From an uncultured Bacteroidia bacterium (GTDB taxonomy: Bacteria > Bacteroidota > Bacteroidia > Bacteroidales > Prolixibacteraceae): a stretch of 64,000 bases of DNA. The stretch lies in the NCBI GenBank assembly GCA_903850335.1, contig CAINLJ010000005.1, positions 1-64,000 on the forward strand, in the 5' to 3' direction. A program made the translations under genes and the position numbers. Shown piece after piece: positions 46,301 to 55,277 of the stretch (the first letter of the stretch is position 1; every line of letters starts with the position of its first letter). A model generated the notes under the pieces. It saw only the letters and a list, made by a program, of their open reading frames with translations, searched no databases and had not been told where the DNA came from.

Positions 46301-47051
46301 AGAACTTCTCTGCAACCTTGGGACCACTCATCGGATTCATAGGATCAAAAGAGGTTTTCACTTCATTCTTAAAAATCAGTAAAACATTCCATTTCCCACT
46401 CGGGACTTTACAGATTAGTGCTCCATTATTTATCATGGGCAGAAGGTCAATAAAATTGTCTACCTGCAATATTCCATCGAGGTTTTGAAAGGCTTTAGCA
46501 GATAGGATATTTGCAGGTACAATAACTTTTAATTCCTGGTTTCCTGCAGCATCAAACTGTTTAGATTCCAATTTGGTACCATGAAGACCAGGATTCTCTT
46601 GCAGCATCTCATCTACAAACCAGCCTTGGCCGGCAGCACCAAGCGTATAATCACTCAAACTGACGGACATATCTCTTTTTTTTGCCTCTTTCAAAAACCA
46701 CTGAAACAATTCCCACCATTTATCACTAAAAAGCCCCGGCTGACTTGGGTAGGTAAGGCCATACGTCGCCCCACCTTTGTCAGTATGGCAATAGTTAATT
46801 TGCAGCCCCGTAATGTTTTTGTCTTTCAACTGATCGAGCTGTGTCAGAATACGTTCTTTGGTTAGCGTATCGCCTAACCACCAGTAAAAAGATACTTCGC
46901 CATAACCTTTGGGTGGATTCTTAAACCCGGGAAGTATATCCATTTTGGGGGAACGGTCGGGGAAACCGGGCGGAAGTTTTGGGGTGTCTTGACCATTTAA
47001 CCACAAGAACATTGTCGATATAACCAGGAGAAGTCCAAATTTGTGTTTCAT
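43350..47051 (-). CDS. GH106-like alpha-L-rhamnosidase, secreted
   Basis: The start at 47051 gives the signal peptide MKHKFGLLLVISTMFLWLNG; the frame is open further upstream into the GH95 gene. The protein of about 1230 residues shows the GH106 layout: an N-terminal barrel with SFYWWLGDTLTKERILTQ and LNFFFSDELQFG, the segment ARPxTWLEGYYGSGWGTSS-like (ERPRTWLEGYYGSGWG) and HGLYYSTHGSWWEWAAPDNH, followed by several beta domains including a C-terminal galactose-binding fold (IGRINSGLMGPVKI). GH106 members cleave alpha-L-rhamnose by a calcium-dependent inverting mechanism. Rhamnose is not a xylan sugar, so this gene widens the substrate range of the right-hand operon towards pectin or gums. Family confidence is good, substrate less so. 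Confidence 0.78.
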   Translation of the reverse strand: MKHKFGLLLVISTMFLWLNGQDTPKLPPGFPDRSPKMDILPGFKNPPKGYGEVSFYWWLGDTLTKERILTQLDQLKDKNITGLQINYCHTDKGGATYGLTYPSQPGLFSDKWWELFQWFLKEAKKRDMSVSLSDYTLGAAGQGWFVDEMLQENPGLHGTKLESKQFDAAGNQELKVIVPANILSAKAFQNLDGILQVDNFIDLLPMINNGALICKVPSGKWNVLLIFKNEVKTSFDPMNPMSGPKVAEKFYQRFEDHCPGEAGKGLNFFFSDELQFGIRGFLWNDHFASEFKKRKGYDIIPELSHLFADLGPRSYKVKLDYNDVVVALSEDGFFKPVYNWHNSRGMLFGCDHGGRGRDVTEFGDYFRTQRWMSGPGCDQPGLGKDIVKAKVASSIAHLYERPRTWLEGYYGSGWGTSSEELADATFTDFAMGHNLLSLHGLYYSTHGSWWEWAAPDNHWRQPYWENMGSFLKCTERLSYVLSQGRHCCDVAMIYPVAPTEANLKGKESTEIAFSIAKDIYPSGIDFDFMDFESLNRCQINNKELNVSGEKYKILILPSLSAVRYSTIEKALELFRSGGIVLAVGSLPEVSDRIGGNDEKLQSMVMEMFGTTYAGKHDTTKTYSQKSKSGGTGMYFHNPLDVKNTIANLIQNDFRVLSGNQASSIMHRKVGNRDLYFVYGIPKGTPCFFRALGKVELWNPWDGSTSTLKVASTSTSGTIINLPLEKTEPQLIIFSPGKPEIEKSQTSSIEKTETLILDKNWEFELKPTLNNKYGDYRLPAFDGKLGVEIWKIKFADETSPNNEFQIPEYNDSNWTTASVSYGPQFWKLGPVPASADSAAIEAKIASLVQVDRNQPIEINGTKYFWNPYEFSWRWGLKDDAGHQGYHGMKGQVNNELISLGAIDKSQKSKPVYKLNTEKEGSVYYLWTTVSSPKQTHAKIINAGLLPVKVYVNHNQLASNQKSVDLNLGNNPLLLKYNNIGRGYFLFQTSEANDIWTQSVPLASKWYLNPNILPFNCNPQAKERFGWYRFLSPPGVHTMEIQSITKPEVWISGVKISCLENPVPERFADKNTPVWNFVFTDTVMTSSKVAIRIAQKPGFYEGAAISEPIVFECGKGKIEVGDLAEIESLKTYSGGMWYRQTMKLTDDQANAKIITIDLGKVVSSAEVLINGKSAGTKVSSPWRFDLSGNLHPGNNRIEILVYNTLGNHYLTTPSQYIGRINSGLMGPVKIEFHSK

Positions 47052-47085
47052 TTCTTTGTATTGATATTGTTGTATAATTAAGTTG

Positions 47086-49272
47086 TCATTTGTCGACTGA
47101 AACTTCACTATTCAGGCTAACCACTTCACCCGATATTGTTGTTGCAGAAAAATTTTTGCCTTTATAATTGACCTTTAAATCGTTGCCAAGTAAGGATCTG
47201 ATTTTACATGATTGCAGCTTACCTTCTTTCCAGGCTATATCCACGACAAAACCGCCCCGTGCTCTTAATCCCTTAACTTCGCCGTTAGCCCATGCGTCAG
47301 GCAAAGCAGGTATAAGCTGTAAAACATAAAGCTTCCCTTCCTTGATATGACTTTGAAGTAACATCTCTGCGACTCCGGCTGTGTATCCAAAGTTCCCGTC
47401 TATCTGGAAAGGAGGGCAGGAATCGAACAAATTTTCAAGGATTGACAGATGAAATAATTTCAGGATCATAGCGTATGAACGATTTCCCTGCCCTAGCCTT
47501 GCAAACAGATTGATCTTCCATGCGGTACTCCAACCTGTACCTGTATCACCACGCGCACTAAGTGAGACTAATGCAGCTGTGGCCCATTTAGGAGTTGTAA
47601 GCGGGCTGATCTGTCTTCCAGGGTGAACTGCAAACAGATGTGAATTGTGACGATGGTGATCATCCTTTAAATCAACATCTTCCATCCATTCCTGTAATTG
47701 TCCCCATTTCCCGATCTGCGGACCGAGCAAACGATATCGCTTTTCATTAAGTTTCATTCGATAACCGGCATCTTCGTTCAGGTCTTCCGAAGCTTCAATA
47801 CAATTGCTAAAAAGATCATAAACAATCTGTTGATCATATGACACTCCTGGATAGGGTGTTTTGTCGCCTTCTATATTTCCGGGCCCATGCTCGGGTGACC
47901 AGCCATCAGGGGTGATCAGTTTGCCATCATTACTTTCAATAAGATGGTCTTCCCAATAACCTGCTACATCTTTGAGCATTGGGTATGCCCTGTTTTTCAG
48001 GAATACCTTATCTCCACCAAATGCATAATGTTCCCAGAAATGCTGGCTCAGCCACGCACTTCCCGGGCGATGGATTCCCCATGTCGAAGGGCCTCCCATG
48101 CTGTTATTTGTACTGTAGCAGATCCAGCCCCTTTTTGCCTGAAGCTTCGGATCGGATGATTTTTTCTGAACTGCAGCAAAATTCTCAATCCAGTCGAACA
48201 AGGGCATATGACACTCAGGCAACGCAGTTGGTTCAGCCGGCCAGTAGTTCATTTCAATATTGATGTTGGTAGTGTACTGTGAGTACCAGGCTGGCTTGTA
48301 TTCGTTATTCCAGATTCCCTGAAGATTGGCTGGCAGACTTCCGGGACGTGAAGAACTAATTAGAAGATACCGACCGTACTGAAAAAGCAAAGCTTCAAGG
48401 GCCGGATCTTTTGCGCCTTGATTGTAGTCTTTCAATCGAACATTCGTTGGTTGTTTAGGTGCCTTTCCAAAGTTAAGACTAACGCGGCTGAATAACTCCT
48501 GATAATCCTCAACATGCCTTTGACGAATTTGCGAATAAGATCTTTTGGAAGCATTGGCTAGAATTGTTTCCAATTTGTAATGAGGATTTTCATATTTAAA
48601 TTCCTTGCGATAATCATTCAGAAACGAGGTACCAGCTGTCAACAGGACAGTTACCTGATTTGCATCCTTTATTCTGATGCCTGTTGAATCACTAGTTAAA
48701 CTGCCACCCTGGTTAAGTACCAGCAATTGAGATTCATATTCCATCTGGTTTTCAGTTAGCTTGCCACTTGCAATTATTTTATTTCCCGAAACTGAGATGA
48801 CCGCCTGATGAGCATCTGTCAACCTGATTTTCCCGGAAATCTTGCCTGACTTGTTAGCAGAGAGATGCATAACCAATGCCCTGTCGGGATAACTTGTGAA
48901 ACACTCCCGCTGGTAGTTTACACCATTTAAAGTAAAGCTGACATTATGAATTCCTTCGGTTAAATCGAGTGACCGGTTATAGTTTTCAGGTTTCGGTAAA
49001 GGGAAATCAATAAACAGATCACCAAAAGGCTGGTAATACCCTACAGTATTGTTAGTTCCTGTAACCAGGCTCTCTTCGTTGAACTGGATGTGCTCCTGCT
49101 CTATTCCTCCGAAAATCATACCGCCCAGGCTGCCATTACCGACAGGAAGGGCTTCCAGCCATTTCGAGGCTGGTTTGGTGAACCAAATTTTGAGATCATT
49201 GTCTACAGGCTTTCCGGTAAGTAATGTGACGCATCCCAAAAGCATACCTGCTAAATATATTTTCTTCCTCAT
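47086..49272 (-). CDS. GH95 alpha-L-fucosidase / alpha-L-galactosidase, secreted (second copy)
   Basis: A 728-residue GH95 protein with a signal peptide. It is about 100 residues shorter than the other GH95 of this window. Signature motifs are present: [58 protein letters not shown] followed by [13 protein letters not shown], and [20 protein letters not shown]. The glutamate of LQEW (near residue 527) is the general acid. Most of the shortening falls in the N-terminal half: after HIQFNEESL it runs almost at once to VTGTNN and YQPFGDL, skipping the roughly 60-residue segment seen in the first copy. This may change the active-site entrance. It overlaps the longer possible start of the GH106 gene and probably acts on fucose or L-galactose. 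Confidence 0.9.
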   Translation of the reverse strand: MRKKIYLAGMLLGCVTLLTGKPVDNDLKIWFTKPASKWLEALPVGNGSLGGMIFGGIEQEHIQFNEESLVTGTNNTVGYYQPFGDLFIDFPLPKPENYNRSLDLTEGIHNVSFTLNGVNYQRECFTSYPDRALVMHLSANKSGKISGKIRLTDAHQAVISVSGNKIIASGKLTENQMEYESQLLVLNQGGSLTSDSTGIRIKDANQVTVLLTAGTSFLNDYRKEFKYENPHYKLETILANASKRSYSQIRQRHVEDYQELFSRVSLNFGKAPKQPTNVRLKDYNQGAKDPALEALLFQYGRYLLISSSRPGSLPANLQGIWNNEYKPAWYSQYTTNINIEMNYWPAEPTALPECHMPLFDWIENFAAVQKKSSDPKLQAKRGWICYSTNNSMGGPSTWGIHRPGSAWLSQHFWEHYAFGGDKVFLKNRAYPMLKDVAGYWEDHLIESNDGKLITPDGWSPEHGPGNIEGDKTPYPGVSYDQQIVYDLFSNCIEASEDLNEDAGYRMKLNEKRYRLLGPQIGKWGQLQEWMEDVDLKDDHHRHNSHLFAVHPGRQISPLTTPKWATAALVSLSARGDTGTGWSTAWKINLFARLGQGNRSYAMILKLFHLSILENLFDSCPPFQIDGNFGYTAGVAEMLLQSHIKEGKLYVLQLIPALPDAWANGEVKGLRARGGFVVDIAWKEGKLQSCKIRSLLGNDLKVNYKGKNFSATTISGEVVSLNSEVSVDK

Positions 49273-49282
49273 TTCCTAAAAA

Positions 49283-51421
49283 TTATTTGTAATCAACCGG
49301 CAATACCACCGAAAATGAATTTTCCTTGCCTTTGGGTTTTGCAGCCAGAAACAAAGCAACAACTTTCCCCTTTTCAATATAGACCTTTGGCATTTCAAAC
49401 CTGTCGAAATCCATGTGTTCGCCATCCTTGAAGGTAATACTGAACTTATGCACCAGCGAGTTGGGTGACAAGTTCCAATCCAGTCCGTTTGGTGATTCAA
49501 ACAGCAAAAGTGAAATACCGTGCTCGGTAATCATATCACCATGATCTTTGGCGATGCAGTAATATTTTCCATCCTGAAACCACTCCACATGGTCGTCAAT
49601 CGGAAAGTCGGATTTGGGTGAGGTGATAAATGGCTTGTCATAGTCTTTAAATGGTCCGAGTGCAGAATCGGAAAGTGATATGTAATGTTTTACTGCACCT
49701 CCCTTGAAGCCCTCTTTTTCCATAACCGATTTGTAGGCCAGCGAGAATTTCCCGTCAGGACGCTTAAAAACGGTTGGAACTCCGGTAGTCCTTCGACCAA
49801 GTGAAATGTCTATTAAGGGTTTGTCAAATCGTTTCCAGGGACCAAAAGGAGTTTCAGCAACAGCAACACCAATCCGCTGAAAATTCCTGTTTATCCACCA
49901 TTCGGGATTAGTCATCTTTGGTTTTACAGTGTCGGCAGTGGTTTTCCAGTATCCGCTCCCCTTGTTTCCTGTGTAATACAAATAGTATTTATTATTATTC
50001 TTAATAATGTGCGGATTATGGGTCATTTCACCATCCCAATATTGATTTCCGCGGGCAGGCAGACAGACATCTGAGAAATGATAGGGTCCAAAAAGACGAT
50101 CAGAAACTGCATGGGCAACTTCTGAATGTGTGGCCCAGGCCTCATGTCCTCTCGATTTTGGCCATCTTGAAAAGAACATGTGGTATTTTCCGTCATCGCC
50201 TTTCACTACCCCATTGCACCAAACGTTGTAGCCGGGCATCGAGAAAATGTGTTTTTTTGGATTTTCGGGAATGAGTTTCGTGAAATCCAGGCTGCCGGCA
50301 TTTTCCTCCATAGTTTTCAAAGGTACTGCCACATTATAAGACATGCTCTCATTCTTGTCTGCGCGCGTAGCGCCATATAAATATATAGGAACTCCGTTTT
50401 CAATATAGAGACAAGGTCGTTCAAGTTTCGAAACACTGGCAACTCCTCCTTCCCAGTAAAAGGTACTTCCAATCACTTTCGGATGATTGGCTGGTTGCCA
50501 GTTGTAGCCGTTTTTTGAGACCATAAGGGCAAAAGCGCCACTATCTCCGGTAAACTTGCCCACCACGTCGCGCACAATGGCGAGGTAGGTCCCTTTTTGA
50601 AACCAGACAAATGGATCTTCGGCCACCATCCATTCTTTGGCGCCATCGCTGGCCTCAAAAATGGGCTTATCGTGTTTCACAAACGGCCCAAACGGCGAAT
50701 CAGCGAAAGCCACACCAAAACGAACCTGCCCTCCATTGATCTTCCCATTTTTGCAGACCTGTTTGTAAAGGAGAATCACACGCCCTTTATCATCGAAAGC
50801 TGCGGCAGGATTGGAAACCATGAGTGCATCGTAAGCTGTTGAATCAGGGCTGATACTTAAAACCGGATGATCCAGACGTTTCCATTCACCAGCAGGATCA
50901 TCAGCAACAGCTACTCCAATACGCTGACTGTTTCGGTAATGCCACCAGTTTCCATTAGCCGGTACTGGTTGCTTAATTTCAGCATTTGAACTGGTTCCCA
51001 TGTAGTAGAGGTAATATTTTCCGTTATGCTTTATGACAGCCGGATTGTGCGTGGCAGAACTATCCCAGAATTGGGTTCCACGGGCAGGAAGCGCTACCTT
51101 CTGATGTTTGAACGGTCCTGCAGGTCTATCAGAAACTGCCACTGCAATTTCTGAAGTTACCGGCCAGGAATAAAATCCATCTTTTAGCGGCCAACGTGAA
51201 TAGAGCATGTAATACTTCCCGTTGTCACCTTTCGCGACTGATCCGCACCAGACGTAGTAGCCGGGATCGATAAACTTATTTGTGAGTGGAACAGGCTGAA
51301 CCATAGCCCCGATATTTAAACTGTCTGCCCAATCTTTTGACTGCGAAATTCCGGTAGTCGTTTCCAGTAACAGGAAACTGATGCAAAAAAAGATTGAAGC
51401 CGTCACGAATATTTTCTTCAT
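49283..51421 (-). CDS. Tandemly duplicated GH43-like propeller protein, secreted
   Basis: A 712-residue exported protein made of two homologous halves of about 330 residues each, starting near residues 54 and 393. Matching pieces are GYYVWCGSVAKGDNGKYYM with GYNVWCNGVVKGDDGKYHM, VALPARGTQFWD with VCLPARGNQYWD, THNPAVIKHNGKYYLYY with THNPHIIKNNNKYYLYY, and RIGVAVADDPAGEWKRLDHP with RIGVAVAETPFGPWKRFDKP. Each half has the blade pattern of the GH43/GH117 superfamily. The canonical DP start motif of GH43 is lacking; His-Asn-Pro takes a similar place. One enzyme with two sites, an intramolecular dimer or one active and one binding half are all possible. The activity is unknown. Confidence 0.75.
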   Translation of the reverse strand: MKKIFVTASIFFCISFLLLETTTGISQSKDWADSLNIGAMVQPVPLTNKFIDPGYYVWCGSVAKGDNGKYYMLYSRWPLKDGFYSWPVTSEIAVAVSDRPAGPFKHQKVALPARGTQFWDSSATHNPAVIKHNGKYYLYYMGTSSNAEIKQPVPANGNWWHYRNSQRIGVAVADDPAGEWKRLDHPVLSISPDSTAYDALMVSNPAAAFDDKGRVILLYKQVCKNGKINGGQVRFGVAFADSPFGPFVKHDKPIFEASDGAKEWMVAEDPFVWFQKGTYLAIVRDVVGKFTGDSGAFALMVSKNGYNWQPANHPKVIGSTFYWEGGVASVSKLERPCLYIENGVPIYLYGATRADKNESMSYNVAVPLKTMEENAGSLDFTKLIPENPKKHIFSMPGYNVWCNGVVKGDDGKYHMFFSRWPKSRGHEAWATHSEVAHAVSDRLFGPYHFSDVCLPARGNQYWDGEMTHNPHIIKNNNKYYLYYTGNKGSGYWKTTADTVKPKMTNPEWWINRNFQRIGVAVAETPFGPWKRFDKPLIDISLGRRTTGVPTVFKRPDGKFSLAYKSVMEKEGFKGGAVKHYISLSDSALGPFKDYDKPFITSPKSDFPIDDHVEWFQDGKYYCIAKDHGDMITEHGISLLLFESPNGLDWNLSPNSLVHKFSITFKDGEHMDFDRFEMPKVYIEKGKVVALFLAAKPKGKENSFSVVLPVDYK

Positions 51422-51424
51422 TAT

Positions 51425-52255
51425 TTATTTTTTAAGTTTTGAATGCGCATATTCAGCAGTCCTCGTGCCAATATCGTTCAATGCCTCCTGGTTATAGTGA
51501 ACGATATCCTTGAACCATTTGCGTCGGGCAAAATCGCCTGTTTCGCCATAAGCAATGTAAACCCGCTTCATCTTTATAGCCACAGCAACCTGTGCAGCTC
51601 TTACTGCATCGCAGCCTGCAGGTCCTTTATCCTGCTGATATGCAGTCTGAACAATGTAAAAGGGCAGTTTCCTTCCAAATTCCTTCCGGAACCGATTAAT
51701 AAGGTTCTCAAGTGATTTCTGAAATTCGATACCAGTCATCTGTCCATTCAGAATAGCGTTCGCATCGCGCTCACCCTGCATCCAAATAATACCAGACAAG
51801 TTGATCCCTGACCTGGCTTCGGCCATTTTTGCTTTTTCAACTGCCATTGCAAACAATTTCCCTGATGAATCCCAAGTGTTATAATCAGACATTTCCGCTT
51901 TCATGCTACAGGAAGCGCCCCCCCGGGCAGCTGTTACCATATAGATTTGCTTTCCGGTAAGTTCGTTCAATCGTTTGGCAAATGGAGGGGCAACACTTCC
52001 GCTCCCGGCACGCTGAAACAACTTCCAGGGATTTCCTGCCGGATCTTTTAGCGGGAAAAAATGATTGGCTGATGCGTCAAACTCGAAGGATGTGTTTGGC
52101 TTACATTTCAGGCTGGTAACCGAATCACCTTGTCCTACTGCATTACTTTGGCCTGCCAATAAAAACAACAGGTTATCTTGTGCCATCAGACTTTGGTGGA
52201 TCAGAATAAAGATAAAAAGAGTGTATTTAATCTTAGTCATTTGTTTATTGGTCAA
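51425..52255 (-). CDS. CE6 / SASA-type acetylesterase, secreted
   Basis: A 276-residue protein with a signal peptide (MTKIKYTLFIFILIHQSLMAQ, so the ATG at 52240 is an equally good start). It is an SGNH-type acetylesterase: S37 in LAGQSNAVGQG is the nucleophile, MQGERDA (about 159-165) is the block V-like motif and D250/H253 in DIVHYNQEALNDIG complete the triad. CE6 members remove acetyl groups from xylan; related SASA enzymes act on sialic acids, which the context does not support. It lies 3 bp after the damaged GH43. Confidence 0.88.
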   Translation of the reverse strand: MTNKQMTKIKYTLFIFILIHQSLMAQDNLLFLLAGQSNAVGQGDSVTSLKCKPNTSFEFDASANHFFPLKDPAGNPWKLFQRAGSGSVAPPFAKRLNELTGKQIYMVTAARGGASCSMKAEMSDYNTWDSSGKLFAMAVEKAKMAEARSGINLSGIIWMQGERDANAILNGQMTGIEFQKSLENLINRFRKEFGRKLPFYIVQTAYQQDKGPAGCDAVRAAQVAVAIKMKRVYIAYGETGDFARRKWFKDIVHYNQEALNDIGTRTAEYAHSKLKK

Positions 52256-52258
52256 TTG

Positions 52259-53365
52259 CTAATCATCAGTTTCAATTCTGAAAAAGTCAAAATCTGCAGG
52301 AATTTGTTTTCCGGAGAATTCATCAGTTGAAGGATTTAGAACAGGGGTCCATGGCAGATTAGGACCAATATTGGCATCTAACGGCCCTTTCCCCCCATTT
52401 GCAACAGGCAATCCGTCTTCGGTCCAGGTGATTTTCTCCAATGAAGTTTCGCGTCCAAGCGGACTAATTCCTCTTTTGACTCCTTTTATCTGACCTGGCA
52501 ACCATCGTTGAGAAATAACCATTGTCCACCATTCGTTATTTTGAATATTGAAGATTTTTCCATGTCCCTGGTGAAAATTTACAGCATTTGGATCGTGTTG
52601 TGTCAGGTATGGATTGTTTGGTGAATTCTCATAGGGTCCGTAAATCTCCTTTGATCGGGAAATTAACATATGATGACCTGAAAATAATCCGCCTGATGCG
52701 GCCATAATCAGATAGTAATAACCATCTTTTTTTAAGAGGTGGGGACCCTCCGGAGCCGCTTTTTTGCCTTCTGTTTCCATCCAGAACGGGCCTTCAACGA
52801 TTTTTGTGCATTCATTATTCAGTTTCACAATCTTCGTACTGTTTCCTGTCGGAATCCCTGCTGCAAAAAGCATATAATGTTGTCCGTCTGTATCCACAAA
52901 ATGAGAAGGGTTGTTGCCGTTATCAGTTAGCTGAACTGGTTTGCTCCAGGGTCCGAAAATATTTTTCGACTTCACCATATAATTTCCACGAACATTCACA
53001 CTTCGGTCGTTTTTCAACTGTACGATACATTAAAAGATATAGAATTCTCCATTCCAGAATGAAATATCAGGTGCCCAGACCCCCATTCCGTCATAATAAT
53101 TTGTTAGGTCAAGGTCTTCTCTCTTCGTAAAGACATGACCAATCTGTTTCCAGTTAACAAGATCTTTAGAATGAGAGATTATGATCCCCGGAAAGTATTC
53201 AAATGTAGAGTTTACACAAAAATAATCGACACCTGTGCGCACCACGGAAGGGTCAGGAAAAAATCCAGTGATGACCGGATTTGTATATGCCTTTGGAGAA
53301 AGGCATTGTGACTTAAGATGGGTGGAGATTATCAGCAATAAAGCTATTTGAGCTATCATTTTCAT
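52259..53365 (-). pseudogene. GH43 glycosidase interrupted by an in-frame TAA and truncated
   Basis: Two open parts (53365-53030 and 53017-52259) are in the same frame and separated by a single TAA at 53032-53030. Joined, they give a GH43 propeller with a signal peptide, Asp in FFPDPSVVR and Glu in APEGPHLL. The stop falls in GEFYIF*CIVQLKN, where relatives have an aromatic residue, so one base change (TAT or TAC to TAA) explains it. The pKa-modulating aspartate is also replaced: the text is NNPSHFVDTDG where IDPSxFxD is usual. The C-terminal beta-sandwich seen in the other secreted GH43 stops after SGKQIPADFDFFRIETDD. The gene therefore carries three defects and looks inactive. Confidence 0.85.
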
Positions 53366-53377
53366 TCATAAATCCTT

Positions 53378-55276
53378 TTAAAAGTCATTTCGGATGGTGG
53401 CATAAACGCCATAAGAAGCTCTGGTCAGTTTGTAAAATGGAACTAATTTGTAAACCGTACCGTTATTTTTCAGGCTAAAGGAAAATTCATTTGGTTGTTT
53501 GGTGATTGAGTGAAGAATTTCTTCCTGATTTCCTTTCAGAATCAATTCATTTTCAGTTTCAAAGGCCAGCAGAACAGGACCAAAAAAAAGTGCAATCACA
53601 TTTTTGTTATCAGGCATAGTCTGAAGGTGGAAATCACAGGAAAAAACAAGTTCTATTTTATCCCCGTTATTCCATATTCTATTAATTGTTACATAGGATA
53701 CCGGTTTGATTTTGGTTTCAAAGGGTCGACCATTTACAAGGATCTTTGTTTGAGTATTTGCCCATGAAGGGATTAGCAGTTTTAAGGCAAAACTGATTGA
53801 CTTTTGAGTTGAAATTGTGAATTGTGACCTGGACTCTTCGGGGAAATTGGAGAGTTGTTCAATAATTACCCCTTTTTCTATCCAGTTTATTTTTGAAGGG
53901 ATAAAAAGGTTAACCCATAAAGTTTCCTGATTGTGAAAATATATGTTTGAATTCAGATTGGCAAAAGCTTCAATGCCGGTTCCATTGCAGCACCGGAAAT
54001 CATTCTCTTTCAGGAAAGTCTTTTTTCGGGGTGAGCCGAGGGGCAGGTGATAAACGACCTTACCATCTTCACTGTTTTGAGAAGCCATCACCGAATTGTA
54101 AAAGGTGTTCAAATAGGCGTCTGCATATTTAGGATCGGCAGTCCAGCTGAAAAGTGTAGCTGTCAATTTTTGAGTATTGTGGGTGACGCACGATTCAGCG
54201 ATTTCTCCAGTAAGGGTTGCATTTAAATGGTCTGCAACGCCCCAATGTTCAGCAATTCGCGAGGTCGGCGTAGTTGCTATCGGTCGTGGTCCACTGCTTG
54301 AGCCATTCACATAACAGTGGTGTTCCATTAGCATATCCCAAAAGTTGATCACGGCATGATGATAATATACCTCATGGGTATTCTCATACCGCCTCGCATA
54401 TCCGTTCACCAAAATTATATGTGTATTGGAATGCAGACCAGAAAGGATATCTTTCCGTTCTGCCAATGGTTGACTGAACCATTTACGGTCGAAAACAGTT
54501 GCCAGTTTCAAGTGTGCCGGATCTTTGGAAACAGCAAAAAGATTATGAAGAACTTCGTTCATTCCGCCGGCTTCATTGGTTGGATTGGCTTCTGCTGAAT
54601 AAAGGATTTTTTCAATTTCGGCTTCAGACAATTTGTCCATTCTGAATTTCACATAGTCCGCCATGTTTTTGGCAATCTGGTAAGCTTTTTGGTTTCCTGT
54701 TTGTGTATAGACATCGAGCAAACCCTGCATGATTTTGTGATAGGTATAGTAAGGTGCCCAGACTCCGCTATATTTCCTTTCAAGTGTATCAAATTCAGAT
54801 TCGGGAAACGCGCTTAAGTATTTACCTCCCAGTTTTTGTTGACATTCCCCAAGTGCGTTGACCATGTATTTAATCCGTTTATCAAGCAAGGTATCCCTGT
54901 TTTTGTCAATGATGCCGGCGCAGGCAGAGAGGTAATGTCCGACAAAGTGGCCCCGCAATCCACAATCCGGGCTTTCCCATCCTTCAAGTGGTTTTGCATC
55001 GGATACTATTCCTGCATTAACCCTGAAATTGTATAATAACCTGTCTGGGTTCAGACTTAACAGGAAGCTGGTATTCAAATCTTCACGCTGTTTTATCCAG
55101 GATGGACTTAAACTGATGTCATGACCGGGAAAAGAGTAGGCTATCCTGGCATTTGCTAAAGGAACCATCTTAAAATCCTGTGCTGTTCGGGTAACATTTT
55201 GCCCGTAAACGTGTATTTGGTTTAACAGGTAAACCAGAAATAATATAATGACATAAATTTTTGCCGCATGTTTCAT
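53378..55276 (-). CDS. GH127/GH146 beta-L-arabinofuranosidase-type (DUF1680), secreted
   Basis: A 632-residue exported protein (signal peptide ending VYGQ). The (alpha/alpha)6 barrel shows DCGLRGHFVGHYLSACA and EAGGMNEVLHNLF, and the active site has E361 and C363 in AESCVTHNTQKL and C429-C430 in FRCCNGTGIEAF. These match the glutamate and the three zinc-bound cysteines of the family, where one cysteine is the nucleophile, so it should be active. Known members release beta-L-arabinofuranose from plant glycoproteins or pectic side chains. The C-terminal beta domains are complete. It lies 1 bp from the FAD oxidoreductase stop. Confidence 0.9.
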   Translation of the reverse strand: MKHAAKIYVIILFLVYLLNQIHVYGQNVTRTAQDFKMVPLANARIAYSFPGHDISLSPSWIKQREDLNTSFLLSLNPDRLLYNFRVNAGIVSDAKPLEGWESPDCGLRGHFVGHYLSACAGIIDKNRDTLLDKRIKYMVNALGECQQKLGGKYLSAFPESEFDTLERKYSGVWAPYYTYHKIMQGLLDVYTQTGNQKAYQIAKNMADYVKFRMDKLSEAEIEKILYSAEANPTNEAGGMNEVLHNLFAVSKDPAHLKLATVFDRKWFSQPLAERKDILSGLHSNTHIILVNGYARRYENTHEVYYHHAVINFWDMLMEHHCYVNGSSSGPRPIATTPTSRIAEHWGVADHLNATLTGEIAESCVTHNTQKLTATLFSWTADPKYADAYLNTFYNSVMASQNSEDGKVVYHLPLGSPRKKTFLKENDFRCCNGTGIEAFANLNSNIYFHNQETLWVNLFIPSKINWIEKGVIIEQLSNFPEESRSQFTISTQKSISFALKLLIPSWANTQTKILVNGRPFETKIKPVSYVTINRIWNNGDKIELVFSCDFHLQTMPDNKNVIALFFGPVLLAFETENELILKGNQEEILHSITKQPNEFSFSLKNNGTVYKLVPFYKLTRASYGVYATIRNDF

Positions 55277-55277
55277 A

